In this document: piece after piece, positions 24,062-31,297 of the stretch
How positions within the stretch are numbered: position 1 is the stretch's first letter
Layout of the letters: each line of letters begins with the position of its first letter
Assembly: GCF_008704715.1 (NCBI RefSeq)
Contig: NZ_CP023689.1
Span: 3,534,001-3,598,000, forward strand
DNA length: 64,000 nt
Source: Streptomyces chartreusis
GTDB taxonomy: Bacteria > Actinomycetota > Actinomycetes > Streptomycetales > Streptomycetaceae
Direction of reading: 5' to 3'
Translations under genes and position numbers: made by a program
The notes under the pieces: model-generated
What the model saw: only the letters and a program-made list of their open reading frames with translations
Databases searched by the model: none
Told to the model about the DNA's origin: nothing

Positions 24062-24967
24062 GTGACCTCCCAACCCGCCTTCACCCCGCCGCCGAACGCC
24101 CGCGCCTACTTCCTCGACACCTCCCGCGGCGCCTTCGCCGTCGTCGACCACCCCGTCGCGCCCGGTGTCGAATCCCGCGGTACCGCCCTCCTGCTCCCCG
24201 GATTCACCGGCAGCAAGGAGGACTTCACGCTGATGCAGGAGCCGTTGGCGGCACGCGGTTACCGCACGATCGCCGTGGACGGACGCGGGCAGCACGAGTC
24301 GGACGGCCCGGAGGACGACGAATCCGCCTACGCGCGGGGTGAGTTGGCGAAGGACGTGCTGGCGCAGGCGGAGGCACTCGGCGCCCGCGACACCCCGCTC
24401 CACCTCTTCGGCCACTCCCTGGGCGGCCAGATCGCCCGCGCGGCCGTCCTCATCGACCACACTCCGTTCCGGTCACTCACCCTCATGGCATCGGGCCCCG
24501 CGCAGATCTCCGACTCCCAGCAGCAGCGCGTGAAGCTCCTGCGGGACGCGCTCGCGGTGATGACGATGGCCGAGACCTGGGAGGCGATCCGCGCCATGGG
24601 CCCGCCCGAGGAGGTCGGAGGCCCGGCCAAGGGCATCGGCGGCCAGGACCTGCTGCGGCGCCGCTGGCTGGGCACGAAGCCCGCCCAACTCCTCGCCACC
24701 GGAGGTCAGTTGACCACGGAACCGGATCGCGTCGACGAACTCGCCGCCCTCCCGCTGCCGTTCCACGTCCTGTCGGGCGCCAGCGACGACACCTGGCCGG
24801 TCCCGGTGCTCGACGACATGGCCGCCCGCCTGAAGGCCCGCCGCACGATCATCCCCGGCGCCGAGCACTCCCCCAACGCCGACCAGCCCCTGCCCACGGC
24901 CGAAGCGGTCGCCGACTTCTGGGACAGCGTGCGGGAGACCGGGAGCGACGAAGGGTCCGACGCCTAG
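24062..24967 (+). CDS. Alpha/beta-hydrolase (lysophospholipase-like)
   Basis: 301 residues. LLLPGFTGSKEDF (oxyanion), FGHSLGGQIARAA (nucleophile Ser), SGASDDTWPV (acid) and GAEHSPNADQP (His) form a full triad. The cap after the nucleophile strand (MGPPEEVGGPAKGIGG) is typical of the serine aminopeptidase/lysophospholipase S33 group. GTG at 24062 has no ribosome site; TACCCT (24049-24054) ends 7 nt upstream, so translation is probably leaderless. It converges on the NYN gene and the two stop codons share the four bases CTAG. Confidence 0.88.
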   Translation: MTSQPAFTPPPNARAYFLDTSRGAFAVVDHPVAPGVESRGTALLLPGFTGSKEDFTLMQEPLAARGYRTIAVDGRGQHESDGPEDDESAYARGELAKDVLAQAEALGARDTPLHLFGHSLGGQIARAAVLIDHTPFRSLTLMASGPAQISDSQQQRVKLLRDALAVMTMAETWEAIRAMGPPEEVGGPAKGIGGQDLLRRRWLGTKPAQLLATGGQLTTEPDRVDELAALPLPFHVLSGASDDTWPVPVLDDMAARLKARRTIIPGAEHSPNADQPLPTAEAVADFWDSVRETGSDEGSDA

Positions 24968-25854
24968 TACTGCGCCTGAAGGTGCTCCCAGAACCCGTCC
25001 CGCAGTGCCCTGCGCAGGTCCGCCTGCCCGCGCAGCGAGTACTGGAGCAGGCCCTCCGCCTCCACCAGCAGGTCCTGGTCCACCGATCCGGGCAGGTAGG
25101 GGTGCCCGGGGAGCAGTTCCACGAGTGACTCCCGGCCGCGTGCGGCGAGCCACTTCGCCGCGATCTGCGCGCCGACGAACCGCACGTCCTCCCGCGTGGG
25201 CCGGGTCCCCACGGCCTCGTAGGCGGCCGTGCGCCGGGAGACGTACGGCTTGAAGAAGTCGAGGTCGAAGGTGCGCTGGCTGTCGACCTCCCAGAGCAGC
25301 GGCTCGGCCTGGTTGCGGCCCTCCGGCGCCTCGATCCCCCACAGGTGCACCCGCGCCCCGTACCCCTGCGCCGCCTCGACCGCCGACACCAGGTCCTCGT
25401 CACCGCCGAGCAGGGCCGCGTCGCTGATGGCGCGGTGCCTGGCGAGGGACTCCAGGTCGGTCCGGATCAGGGAATCGACGCCTTTCTGCTGGTTGTTGGC
25501 GTTGAGGTTGCCCAGCCGCACCTTCACGTCGGGGAGTTCGGCGATCGACTGCTGCTCGGCGGTGTGGATGCGGCGCCGGGCGCCGTCGTACCAGTAGACG
25601 CGCAGCAGCCGGCTGTCCGCGAAGATCGTGCGGGCCCGGTCGATGAGCGCCTCGATCAGCCCCTCGGCGTCCAGGTCGAAGGCGCGGCGGTCCTCGGTCC
25701 CGGCGACCAGCCGTCCCGCGGCCGCGTAGAGGTAGCCCGCGTCGACGAAGATCGCATGGGTGGAGGGCGTCTTCGCCACCTCGGCGAGCATGCGTTGCAG
25801 CAGCTCGTTGGTGCGGTCGATGCGGGCGGAGAGTGCGCCGGGGTCGTCGTTCAT
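24964..25854 (-). CDS. NYN domain protein (PIN-like RNase family, LabA/DUF88)
   Basis: About 296 residues. An N-terminal helix (RIDRTNELLQRMLAEVAK) is followed by the NYN domain: IFVDAGYLYAAAGR (first acidic residue), YDGAR, GVDSLIRTDLESLA, and LLGGDEDLVSAVEAAQGYGARVHLWG (second acidic cluster), the conserved Asp set of PIN-like metal-dependent nucleases. After the domain come ~90 residues with FFKPYVSRR and WLAARGRE. Likely a cytoplasmic RNase or RNA-binding protein; target unknown. Start uncertain: ATG 25854 is preceded by GGAGG only 2 nt away, while ATG 25863 and GTG 25878 lack ribosome sites. Confidence 0.85.
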   Translation of the reverse strand: MNDDPGALSARIDRTNELLQRMLAEVAKTPSTHAIFVDAGYLYAAAGRLVAGTEDRRAFDLDAEGLIEALIDRARTIFADSRLLRVYWYDGARRRIHTAEQQSIAELPDVKVRLGNLNANNQQKGVDSLIRTDLESLARHRAISDAALLGGDEDLVSAVEAAQGYGARVHLWGIEAPEGRNQAEPLLWEVDSQRTFDLDFFKPYVSRRTAAYEAVGTRPTREDVRFVGAQIAAKWLAARGRESLVELLPGHPYLPGSVDQDLLVEAEGLLQYSLRGQADLRRALRDGFWEHLQAQY

Positions 25855-26060
25855 CGCCTCCATTGTCCCGGCGGTCACGCTGCGAACACAACCGGTCCCG
25901 GTCAGTCTCCTCTTGATCGTCGGGCAACCCCTTACCGGTCAGTAGTTAGTCGTTCGAAAAATTTCTTTAGCGTAGGGAATGTTTGTAACGTGAAGCACGT
26001 TGTCTAGGTCTGTAACCGAGTAGTTCTCCGCAGGAGGATGACCAGACGAAGGGAGAAGCC

Positions 26061-26213
26061 ATGCGCTTCGAAATCATGCGACTCGACGAGTTCGACGGGA
26101 CCCCCGTGGACAGCACCGTCGTGGACGCCGCCTCCGTCAACCGGATCGTTCAGCAGGCCGCCGCGACGGGGCAGCGGCTGTGGATCCGACCCGCCGAGAC
26201 CACGGCCTCGTAA
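26061..26213 (+). CDS. Conserved small protein (50 residues)
   Basis: ATG at 26061 with GAAGGGAG 5 nt upstream opens a 50-residue frame starting MRFEIMRLDEFDGTPVDS and ending in TAA. No hydrophobic segment and no Cys. It resembles a short family I have seen in Streptomyces with MRFEIMRLDDVDG-type starts, function unknown. Its 200-bp upstream region is AT-rich for this genome (around 25960-26020), with a TTGTAAC-type -35 and TCTAGG as a possible -10. A strong bidirectional terminator follows. Confidence 0.75.
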   Translation: MRFEIMRLDEFDGTPVDSTVVDAASVNRIVQQAAATGQRLWIRPAETTAS

Positions 26214-26238
26214 CAGCCGCGGATCACTTCAGAAGCTT

Positions 26239-26278
26239 CGAAGCCCCCGTACGCCACTGACGGCGTACGGGGGCTTCG
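26239..26278. terminator. Strong bidirectional terminator
   Basis: A perfect 17-bp stem (CGAAGCCCCCGTACGCC and its complement) with a 6-nt loop between the 50-residue gene and the converging marC-family gene. Confidence 0.9.
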
Positions 26279-26323
26279 CGCATGCGGGCCCGCACACGGA
26301 CCCGAGCGCCACGCGTCCGCGGC

Positions 26324-26929
26324 TCAGGCGCCCTGGATCACCTGGGTCACGCCGTTGATGATCTGCTGCACGGCGATCGCCGACAGCATCATGCCCGCGA
26401 GCCGGGTCACGAGGACCACGCCGCCGTCCTTGATGACACGGATGATCAGCAGCGAGTACCGCATCACGAGCCACAGCACGACATGGATGGCGACGATCGC
26501 CGCCCACACCGACACCTGCGTGGCGGCGCTGTCGGCCTTCTGCACGGCGAGGATGACCGACACGATCGCACCGGGCCCGGCCAGCAGCGGCATGCCCAGC
26601 GGGACGAGGGCGACGTTGACGTCCTTGGTCTGCTTCGGCTCGTCCGTCTTGCCGGTGAGCAGGTCGAGCGCGATCAGCAGGAGCAGCAGCCCGCCCGCGA
26701 TCATCAGCGCGGGGACGGAGACATGCAGGTAGTTGAGGATCTGGTGGCCGAGGAGCCCGAACACCGCGATCACCCCGCCGGCGACACAGACGGCCTGGAA
26801 GGCCATCCGCTTCTGCACCTTGGCCGGCCGGCCGGCGGTGAGCGCGAGGAAGATCGGGGTGATCCCGGGGGGATCCATGATGACGAACAGGGTCAGGAAC
26901 AGGGAGCCGAAGACGGCGACGTCGAACAT
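26324..26929 (-). CDS. MarC family integral membrane protein (UPF0056)
   Basis: 201 residues with six hydrophobic segments. MFDVAVFGSLFLTLFVIMDPPGITPIFL at the N-terminus, with the MDPPG loop, and PLGMPLLAGPGAIVSVI in the middle are the two inverted-repeat signature regions of the MarC/UPF0056 family. Family knowledge: despite the name, MarC proteins are not proven antibiotic exporters and their substrate is unknown. ATG 26929 begins at the first helix; an upstream extension of 18 codons is not family-like. Confidence 0.9.
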   Translation of the reverse strand: MFDVAVFGSLFLTLFVIMDPPGITPIFLALTAGRPAKVQKRMAFQAVCVAGGVIAVFGLLGHQILNYLHVSVPALMIAGGLLLLLIALDLLTGKTDEPKQTKDVNVALVPLGMPLLAGPGAIVSVILAVQKADSAATQVSVWAAIVAIHVVLWLVMRYSLLIIRVIKDGGVVLVTRLAGMMLSAIAVQQIINGVTQVIQGA

Positions 26930-27092
26930 GCGTGTGGGGCCTTGCGAGGTGAGTGTGAACGCGCGGCGGGCAGCGCGGAGCATGCCGCTACCGCTGTGGG
27001 CAGTTGTTCCGCGGATGGGAACGGACGGGCACGACCGGCGGCGCCGGGTGCCCCGAAACGAACGTGAAGGTGATCGACCTGGGCGTCAGGAC

Positions 27093-27950
27093 CTAGATCC
27101 CGCCGGCTCCCGGCACGGGGAACGCCCCGGTCGCCCGTCGCGTGATCTCGCCGTACACCTCGGGATCCGTCGTGTACTCACCGAGCACGCAGGTCTTGCG
27201 GCTGCCGTGGTAGTCGCTGGATCCGGTCGGCAGCAGGCCGAGCTCCTTGGCGAGCCCGCGCAGCCGGGCGCGGGTGTCGGGTTCGTGGTCCATGTGGTCG
27301 ACCTCGATGCCGTCGAGGCCGGCCGCGGCCAGCTCGGCGATCGCGGACTCCGGAACCGTACGGCCGCGCTTGCTCGCGGCGGGATGCGCGAACACGGTCA
27401 CCCCGCCCGCGGCCTTGACCAGCCGGATCGCCTCGAACGGGTCGGTCTCGTGCTTCGCCACGTAGGCCCGCCCGCCGTCGGCGAGCCAGTCCTCGGTGAA
27501 GGCGTCGCTCACGCTCGGGACGACCCCGAGCTCGACCAGCGCGGAGGCGACGTGCGGCCGCCCGACCGAGCCGTCACCGGCGATCCGCAGCACCTGCTCC
27601 CAGGTGACGGGCACGCCCAGTGCGTTGAGCTTGGCGACCATGCCCTGGGCCCGGGGCACCCGGTCGTCCCGCACGAGCTCCCGCTCGGCGAGCAGCGCGG
27701 GCTCCTCGGGGTCGAAGAGGTAGGCCAGCATGTGCATGCTGATGCCGTCGATACGACAGGACAGCTCGGCGCCGGTGACGAGCGTGAGCCCGTCCGGTAG
27801 CGCGGCGATCGCCTCGGCGTACCCACGGGTGGTGTCGTGATCGGTGAGCGCCACGACGTCCAGCCCGGCCGCGGCGGCATTGCGTACCAGCTCACCGGGC
27901 GTGTCCGTGCCGTCGGAAGCGGTGGAGTGGGTGTGCAGATCGATACGCAC
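27093..27950 (-). CDS. PHP-domain phosphoesterase
   Basis: 285 residues. Opens with the PHP signature RIDLHTHSTASDG, followed by LTDHDTTRG, GAELSCRIDGISMHML, VGRPHVASAL, VFAHPA, VDHMDHE and SSDYHG, which together supply the His/Asp ligands of a trinuclear metal site. Family knowledge: stand-alone PHP proteins of this type hydrolyse nucleoside 3',5'-bisphosphates or trim RNA ends (YciV/RNase AM-like). GTG at 27950 is chosen because it starts the PHP motif and has GGAG 5 nt upstream. Monocistronic by appearance. Confidence 0.92.
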   Translation of the reverse strand: MRIDLHTHSTASDGTDTPGELVRNAAAAGLDVVALTDHDTTRGYAEAIAALPDGLTLVTGAELSCRIDGISMHMLAYLFDPEEPALLAERELVRDDRVPRAQGMVAKLNALGVPVTWEQVLRIAGDGSVGRPHVASALVELGVVPSVSDAFTEDWLADGGRAYVAKHETDPFEAIRLVKAAGGVTVFAHPAASKRGRTVPESAIAELAAAGLDGIEVDHMDHEPDTRARLRGLAKELGLLPTGSSDYHGSRKTCVLGEYTTDPEVYGEITRRATGAFPVPGAGGI

Positions 27951-28055
27951 GCGAACTCCAGACGGGGACGGCAGGAAGTGGACGCTCAAGGATAACCAGA
28001 TTTTCAACGACTACTGTCACACCCGTACGGGCGAGCACCCCTTACAACGACCTAC

Positions 28056-28118
28056 CCAGGGGCGCGGGGAACTGCGCGACCAGCCACACACAACCCGCAG
28101 CCGCCCGACAAGCGGCAC
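28056..28118. repeat. Streptomyces intergenic repeat (GC-rich family, copy A)
   Basis: Core GGGGCGCGGGGAACTGCG, followed by CGACCAGCCACAC and CAACCCGCAGCC. The same core recurs inverted at 45064-45109, and a relative is at 33002-33064. From memory this sequence is very common between genes in Streptomyces. It fills most of the gap between the PHP gene start and the DUF6758 gene end. Confidence 0.75.
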
Positions 28119-28136
28119 CCCCCACCCCCGTGGGCC

Positions 28137-28778
28137 CTACGGCTCCAGCAAGCGCGGCGACAACGCCCCGCAGGGCACCAGCTCCAGCTCGGCCCCCGCG
28201 TCCCGCAGGTCCGTCAGCACGAGCTCGTCGTACATCAACAGCCCCGACTGCTCCGGCCACATGACCGCCCACAGCCACATCCCCAGCGCCTCACCGGCGA
28301 ACACGGCACGGTCGTCGGGCGTACCCGACACATGCCACAGCGGCGTGGGGCGCCCGGCGGCGAGGACCTTGGCCTGGGGCGGCTTCTCGACGTTCATGTA
28401 GGACCCCGGGTCCGGGCCGTCGATGCCCGCGTAGCGCGCACCGAGACCGACGCCCAGCTCCTCCGCGACCAGGATCATCTCGCCCATGCCACCGAGCGGT
28501 CCGGGCCCGGAGCAGGCCACGACGCTTCCTCTGCCCCCGCTGCGGTCGTCACCCGCGCTGGCGACTCCGGTGAACAGCCAGCCGATCGGGAGCGGCCACG
28601 GCATCCACACCGGCACCTGCGTGCGATGCACCACCACACCGAGGGCCTCGACGCTGGGCGGGATCACGGGCTGCACCGGATGCACGGTGCCGTGCACATC
28701 GCATTGCCAGGTGTCGGCGAAGAGTCCGGGAGCCCTGACCCGGCCACCACACTTCGGGCAACTGGGTTCGCCCCTCAT
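28137..28778 (-). CDS. DUF6758-like protein with N-terminal zinc ribbon
   Basis: 213 residues. MRGEPSCPKCGGRVRAPG and a following WQCDVHG give a CxxC...C-x2-H zinc-ribbon-like start. The rest has no domain I can name with assurance; there are Gly-rich and Pro-rich turns (GPGPLGGMGEMILVAEELGVGLGARYAG) and a mixed alpha/beta look, and no signal peptide or membrane helix. I believe it is the actinobacterial family listed as DUF6758. Divergent from the MFS gene with 170 bp between starts. Confidence 0.75.
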   Translation of the reverse strand: MRGEPSCPKCGGRVRAPGLFADTWQCDVHGTVHPVQPVIPPSVEALGVVVHRTQVPVWMPWPLPIGWLFTGVASAGDDRSGGRGSVVACSGPGPLGGMGEMILVAEELGVGLGARYAGIDGPDPGSYMNVEKPPQAKVLAAGRPTPLWHVSGTPDDRAVFAGEALGMWLWAVMWPEQSGLLMYDELVLTDLRDAGAELELVPCGALSPRLLEP

Positions 28779-28878
28779 AGGCCCCCACGGTCCTACCCCT
28801 TGTGCGCCACGTCAAGGACGATCACCCATCCGGACCGAACGGCACAGGAAACCCGGATCCCGCCAAGATAGATGTAGC

Positions 28879-28908
28879 TTGCATTAATTAGCATGGCTAA
28901 CTTATTCT
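28879..28908 (+). promoter_or_regulatory. MFS gene promoter with palindromic operator in the spacer
   Basis: TTGCAT (28879-28884), an 18-nt spacer and TATTCT (28903-28908) form a plausible promoter in an unusually AT-rich patch. Inside the spacer is the inverted repeat TTAGC-ATG-GCTAA (28888-28900). This is the size and shape of a MarR-type binding site, so a repressor bound there would block RNA polymerase. No MarR gene lies in the window. Confidence 0.6.
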
Positions 28909-28948
28909 GTGTATCGACCAACCACCTCAGTCCGGATTGGAGAACGGT

Positions 28949-30175
28949 ATGGATCCCTTCGACGCGGGAGCGGGCGGCCTACTGCGACAGCCGCGGGCCG
29001 TGTGGGCGACCGCCGGCGCGTCCGTCGTCGCCTTCATGGGCATCGGACTCGTCGACCCGATCCTGCCGTCCATCGCGGGCGGCCTGAACGCCACGCCCGG
29101 CCAGGTCTCCCTGCTCTTCACCTCGTACTTCCTCATCACCGCCGTCGCGATGCTGCTCACCGGCTTCGTCTCCAGCCGGATCGGCGGCCGCAGGACACTG
29201 CTGCTCGGCCTCGCGTTCGTCGTGGTCTTCGCCGGGCTCGCGGGCACGTCCGGATCGGTCGGCGAACTGGTCGGGTTCCGGGCCGGCTGGGGGCTCGGCA
29301 ACGCGCTCTTCGTCTCCACCGCCCTCGCGGTCATCGTCGGCGCGGCGGCCGGCGGCAGCTCGGCGGCGATCCTGCTCTACGAGTCCGCCCTCGGCCTCGG
29401 CATGGCGTGCGGGCCGCTCCTGGGCGCCCTGCTCGGCGACGCCAGCTGGCGCTACCCGTTCTTCGGCACGGCCTTCCTGATGGCCGTCGGCTTCCTGTGC
29501 ATCGCGGCGTTCCTCAAGGAGCAGCCGAAGCCGGCCCGCAAGACCTCGCTGCTGGACCCGCTCAAGGCGCTCGGCCACGGCGGTCTGGCGTCCGCGGCGG
29601 TCTCGGCGTTCTTCTACAACTACACGTTCTTCACCGTGCTGGCCTTCACGCCGTTCGTGCTGAACATGAGCCCGTACCGGTCGGGCGCGGTGTTCTTCGC
29701 CTGGGGTGTGCTGCTGGCGGTGTTCTCGGTCGTCGTGGCGCCGCGCATGCAGAGGCGGTTCGGTTCACTGAAGGTGCTCGGCGGGTCGCTGGTGCTGCTC
29801 GCGGCGGACGTGCTGGTCCTCGGCTACGGCGACCACGCCACCGCCGTCGTCTGCACGATCCTGTCCGGCGCGTTCATCGGCGTGAACAACACCGTCTACA
29901 CGGAGCTGGCGCTCGGCGTCTCGGACGCGCCGCGCCCGGTGGCGAGCGCCGGCTACAACTTCGTGCGGTGGTTCGCCGCGGCGGCGGCGCCCTACTTCGC
30001 GCCCCGGATCGAGGAGTGGACCGGCAGCCCGCGCGTCCCGTTCGTCGTGGCCGCGGTCACCGCCGTGGCGGGCGCGCTCGTGGTCGTCGTACGGCGCAGG
30101 GCACTCACCGGCGAGGCCGAGGAACTGGAGACGAAGCACGCGACGGAGGACAGCGTCACCGTCTTCGCCAACTGA
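28949..30175 (+). CDS. MFS transporter (drug/metabolite efflux type)
   Basis: 408 residues, about 12 hydrophobic segments. Loop 2-3 motif A is recognisable around GFVSSRIGGRRTLLLG, and GLVDPILPSIAGGL in helix 1 resembles multidrug exporters of the DHA1 group. Helix 5 has the GPLLGALLG antiporter-like motif C. ATG 28949 has GGAG 6 nt upstream; the TTG at 28937 is not needed. Probably exports a toxic compound using the proton gradient; the substrate is unknown. Its promoter carries a palindromic operator, so expression is likely drug-inducible. Confidence 0.9.
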   Translation: MDPFDAGAGGLLRQPRAVWATAGASVVAFMGIGLVDPILPSIAGGLNATPGQVSLLFTSYFLITAVAMLLTGFVSSRIGGRRTLLLGLAFVVVFAGLAGTSGSVGELVGFRAGWGLGNALFVSTALAVIVGAAAGGSSAAILLYESALGLGMACGPLLGALLGDASWRYPFFGTAFLMAVGFLCIAAFLKEQPKPARKTSLLDPLKALGHGGLASAAVSAFFYNYTFFTVLAFTPFVLNMSPYRSGAVFFAWGVLLAVFSVVVAPRMQRRFGSLKVLGGSLVLLAADVLVLGYGDHATAVVCTILSGAFIGVNNTVYTELALGVSDAPRPVASAGYNFVRWFAAAAAPYFAPRIEEWTGSPRVPFVVAAVTAVAGALVVVVRRRALTGEAEELETKHATEDSVTVFAN

Positions 30176-30205
30176 CGCTTTTCAGCCACCGGTTGGTGAG
30201 GTTCC

Positions 30206-30790
30206 TCACTCCAGCGGTACGGACCTGCGGGCGGGATCCCTCAGGTCCGTGCCGTTCGTGAGCCAGCGCTCCTGGAGGGCCTGGGCGCCGTGCACCCGCT
30301 TCCAGGCCGCCTCGTTCGGCGTCATGGGGAGCAGCGGCAGAAAGCGCACGGGGTCGAGGGGCTCGTCGAGCTCCAGGTCCTCGACCAGGCCGCCCGGCTC
30401 GGCGACCAGGACCGAGGTGAACGGGGCGCCGGGCCACAGCGGTTCACCGACGTCCAGCGAGGCGCCCGGGGCCACGATCAGGCCCTCCACCTGCGGGGAA
30501 GCGGCGAGCACGGCGAGCGGGCGGAGCACCTTGTCGGTGTCGGCGATTCCGGCGCGCACCGAGAGGACCAGCTCGGCGCGGGCGCCCTTGACGGGGTCGG
30601 CGACCACCGCGGTGGGGTCGTTCATGGGCTGCGCGGACATGCCGAGCGTGGCGTAGCGGACGATGTCGCCCGCCTGGAAACGGAGCACCTCGACGCGGTC
30701 CGTACCGAGGAAGGTGACCGCCGCACGGGCGCCCGGTTCGCCCAGCGCGGTGCGCAACCGGGCCTCGACCAGAGGAAGAACATCAGCCAT
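30206..30790 (-). CDS. Suppressor-of-fused (SUFU) domain protein
   Basis: 194 residues: MADVLPLVEARLRTALGEPG, then VEVLRFQAGDIVRYATLGMSAQPM, RAELVLSV and FLPLLPMTPNEAAWKRVHG. This pattern (F..G..R.AT.GMS....; LPL.P.E..) is the bacterial SUFU domain. Family knowledge: many bacterial SUFU proteins are toxin-immunity proteins, but this stand-alone actinobacterial type is of unknown role. ATG 30790 has no ribosome site; TATGCT (30802-30797) ends 6 nt upstream, suggesting a leaderless transcript. Converges on the MFS gene and diverges from the corA leader. Confidence 0.85.
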   Translation of the reverse strand: MADVLPLVEARLRTALGEPGARAAVTFLGTDRVEVLRFQAGDIVRYATLGMSAQPMNDPTAVVADPVKGARAELVLSVRAGIADTDKVLRPLAVLAASPQVEGLIVAPGASLDVGEPLWPGAPFTSVLVAEPGGLVEDLELDEPLDPVRFLPLLPMTPNEAAWKRVHGAQALQERWLTNGTDLRDPARRSVPLE

Positions 30791-30832
30791 GCCGCGAGCA
30801 TAGAACTCGTCAGTACCCGGCAAAGCAGCGCC

Positions 30833-30992
30833 TTGACACTTCAGTCGGCTGATACTCTTGCCCGGTGTTCGGGACAGCACGCAGAAGCGTCGCGATCGAG
30901 TCCCGACGCCGCTGAAAACTCCCCTACGGGGAACCCCGAAAGGGGTATGGAACGTCCCTCACGAGGGACCGGCCGGAGGAGGTGGGGCTGTC
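30833..30992 (+). promoter_or_regulatory. Structured 5' leader of corA (three tandem tetraloop hairpins)
   Basis: TTGACA at 30833-30838 is a good -35, though the -10 is weak (TACTCT at 14 nt or TCTTGC at 17 nt). Downstream, TCGGGAC (30872-30878) can pair with GTCCCGA (30900-30906). Three compact hairpins follow: CCCC-UACG-GGG (30921-30931), ACCCC-GAAA-GGGGU (30933-30946) and GUCCCU-CACG-AGGGAC (30954-30969). Then comes GGAGGAGG (30975-30982) and a mini-ORF. The density of stable tetraloops suggests a regulatory RNA, perhaps Mg2+-linked because corA follows. It does not match the M-box consensus as I know it. Confidence 0.55.
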
Positions 30993-31040
30993 ATGGATCG
31001 AAGTCGACCGTGCAGTACCACTCGCTCTTCCCGCCGCTGA
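30993..31040 (+). CDS. 15-residue leader ORF before corA
   Basis: ATG at 30993, ten nucleotides after a strong GGAGGAGG, encodes MDRSRPCSTTRSSRR and stops at TGA. The distance to the corA start is 257 nt. Short leader peptides with Pro, Arg or Cys codons control some magnesium transporter genes in other bacteria. Support here is the ribosome site and position only. Confidence 0.4.
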   Translation: MDRSRPCSTTRSSRR

Positions 31041-31297
31041 TGTAGCTGATCCGGCTGTTCCGCTCCGGCTGACCGCCGTCCTTTCACGCTCGCGTCCTCC
31101 CACGGAAGAGCACTTCGTTTCGCTTTGCCTGATCGGTCTGATCTGAATCAGCAACGAAGCCCACCACCGCAACGGTGCGGTGCTCCCCGCTTTGTGGACG
31201 TGCCAAACATCCTGAGGTCAGGACGTCCCCATTCCGGGCAGTTCCAGCCGTGCTGCGGCCCTCCGAGCTTCGTTGCCCGTTGCGAAGGAGCCTGCTC

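Noticed and set aside
24964..25863. Start of the NYN gene at GTG 25878 or ATG 25863
   Set aside because: Neither has a ribosome site; not ruled out, but ATG 25854 directly precedes the conserved helix and was preferred with low certainty.
30880..30920. Possible tRNA T-arm (GATCGAGTCCC) before corA
   Set aside because: No acceptor, D-arm or anticodon arm can be drawn around it, and the flanking bases pair in another way.
30866..30992. M-box or guanidine-II (mini-ykkC) riboswitch before corA
   Set aside because: The M-box core is absent. Two hairpins have ACG in the loop, but the loops are UACG and CACG closed by C-G and U-A pairs, not the G-ACGR-C form of guanidine-II.
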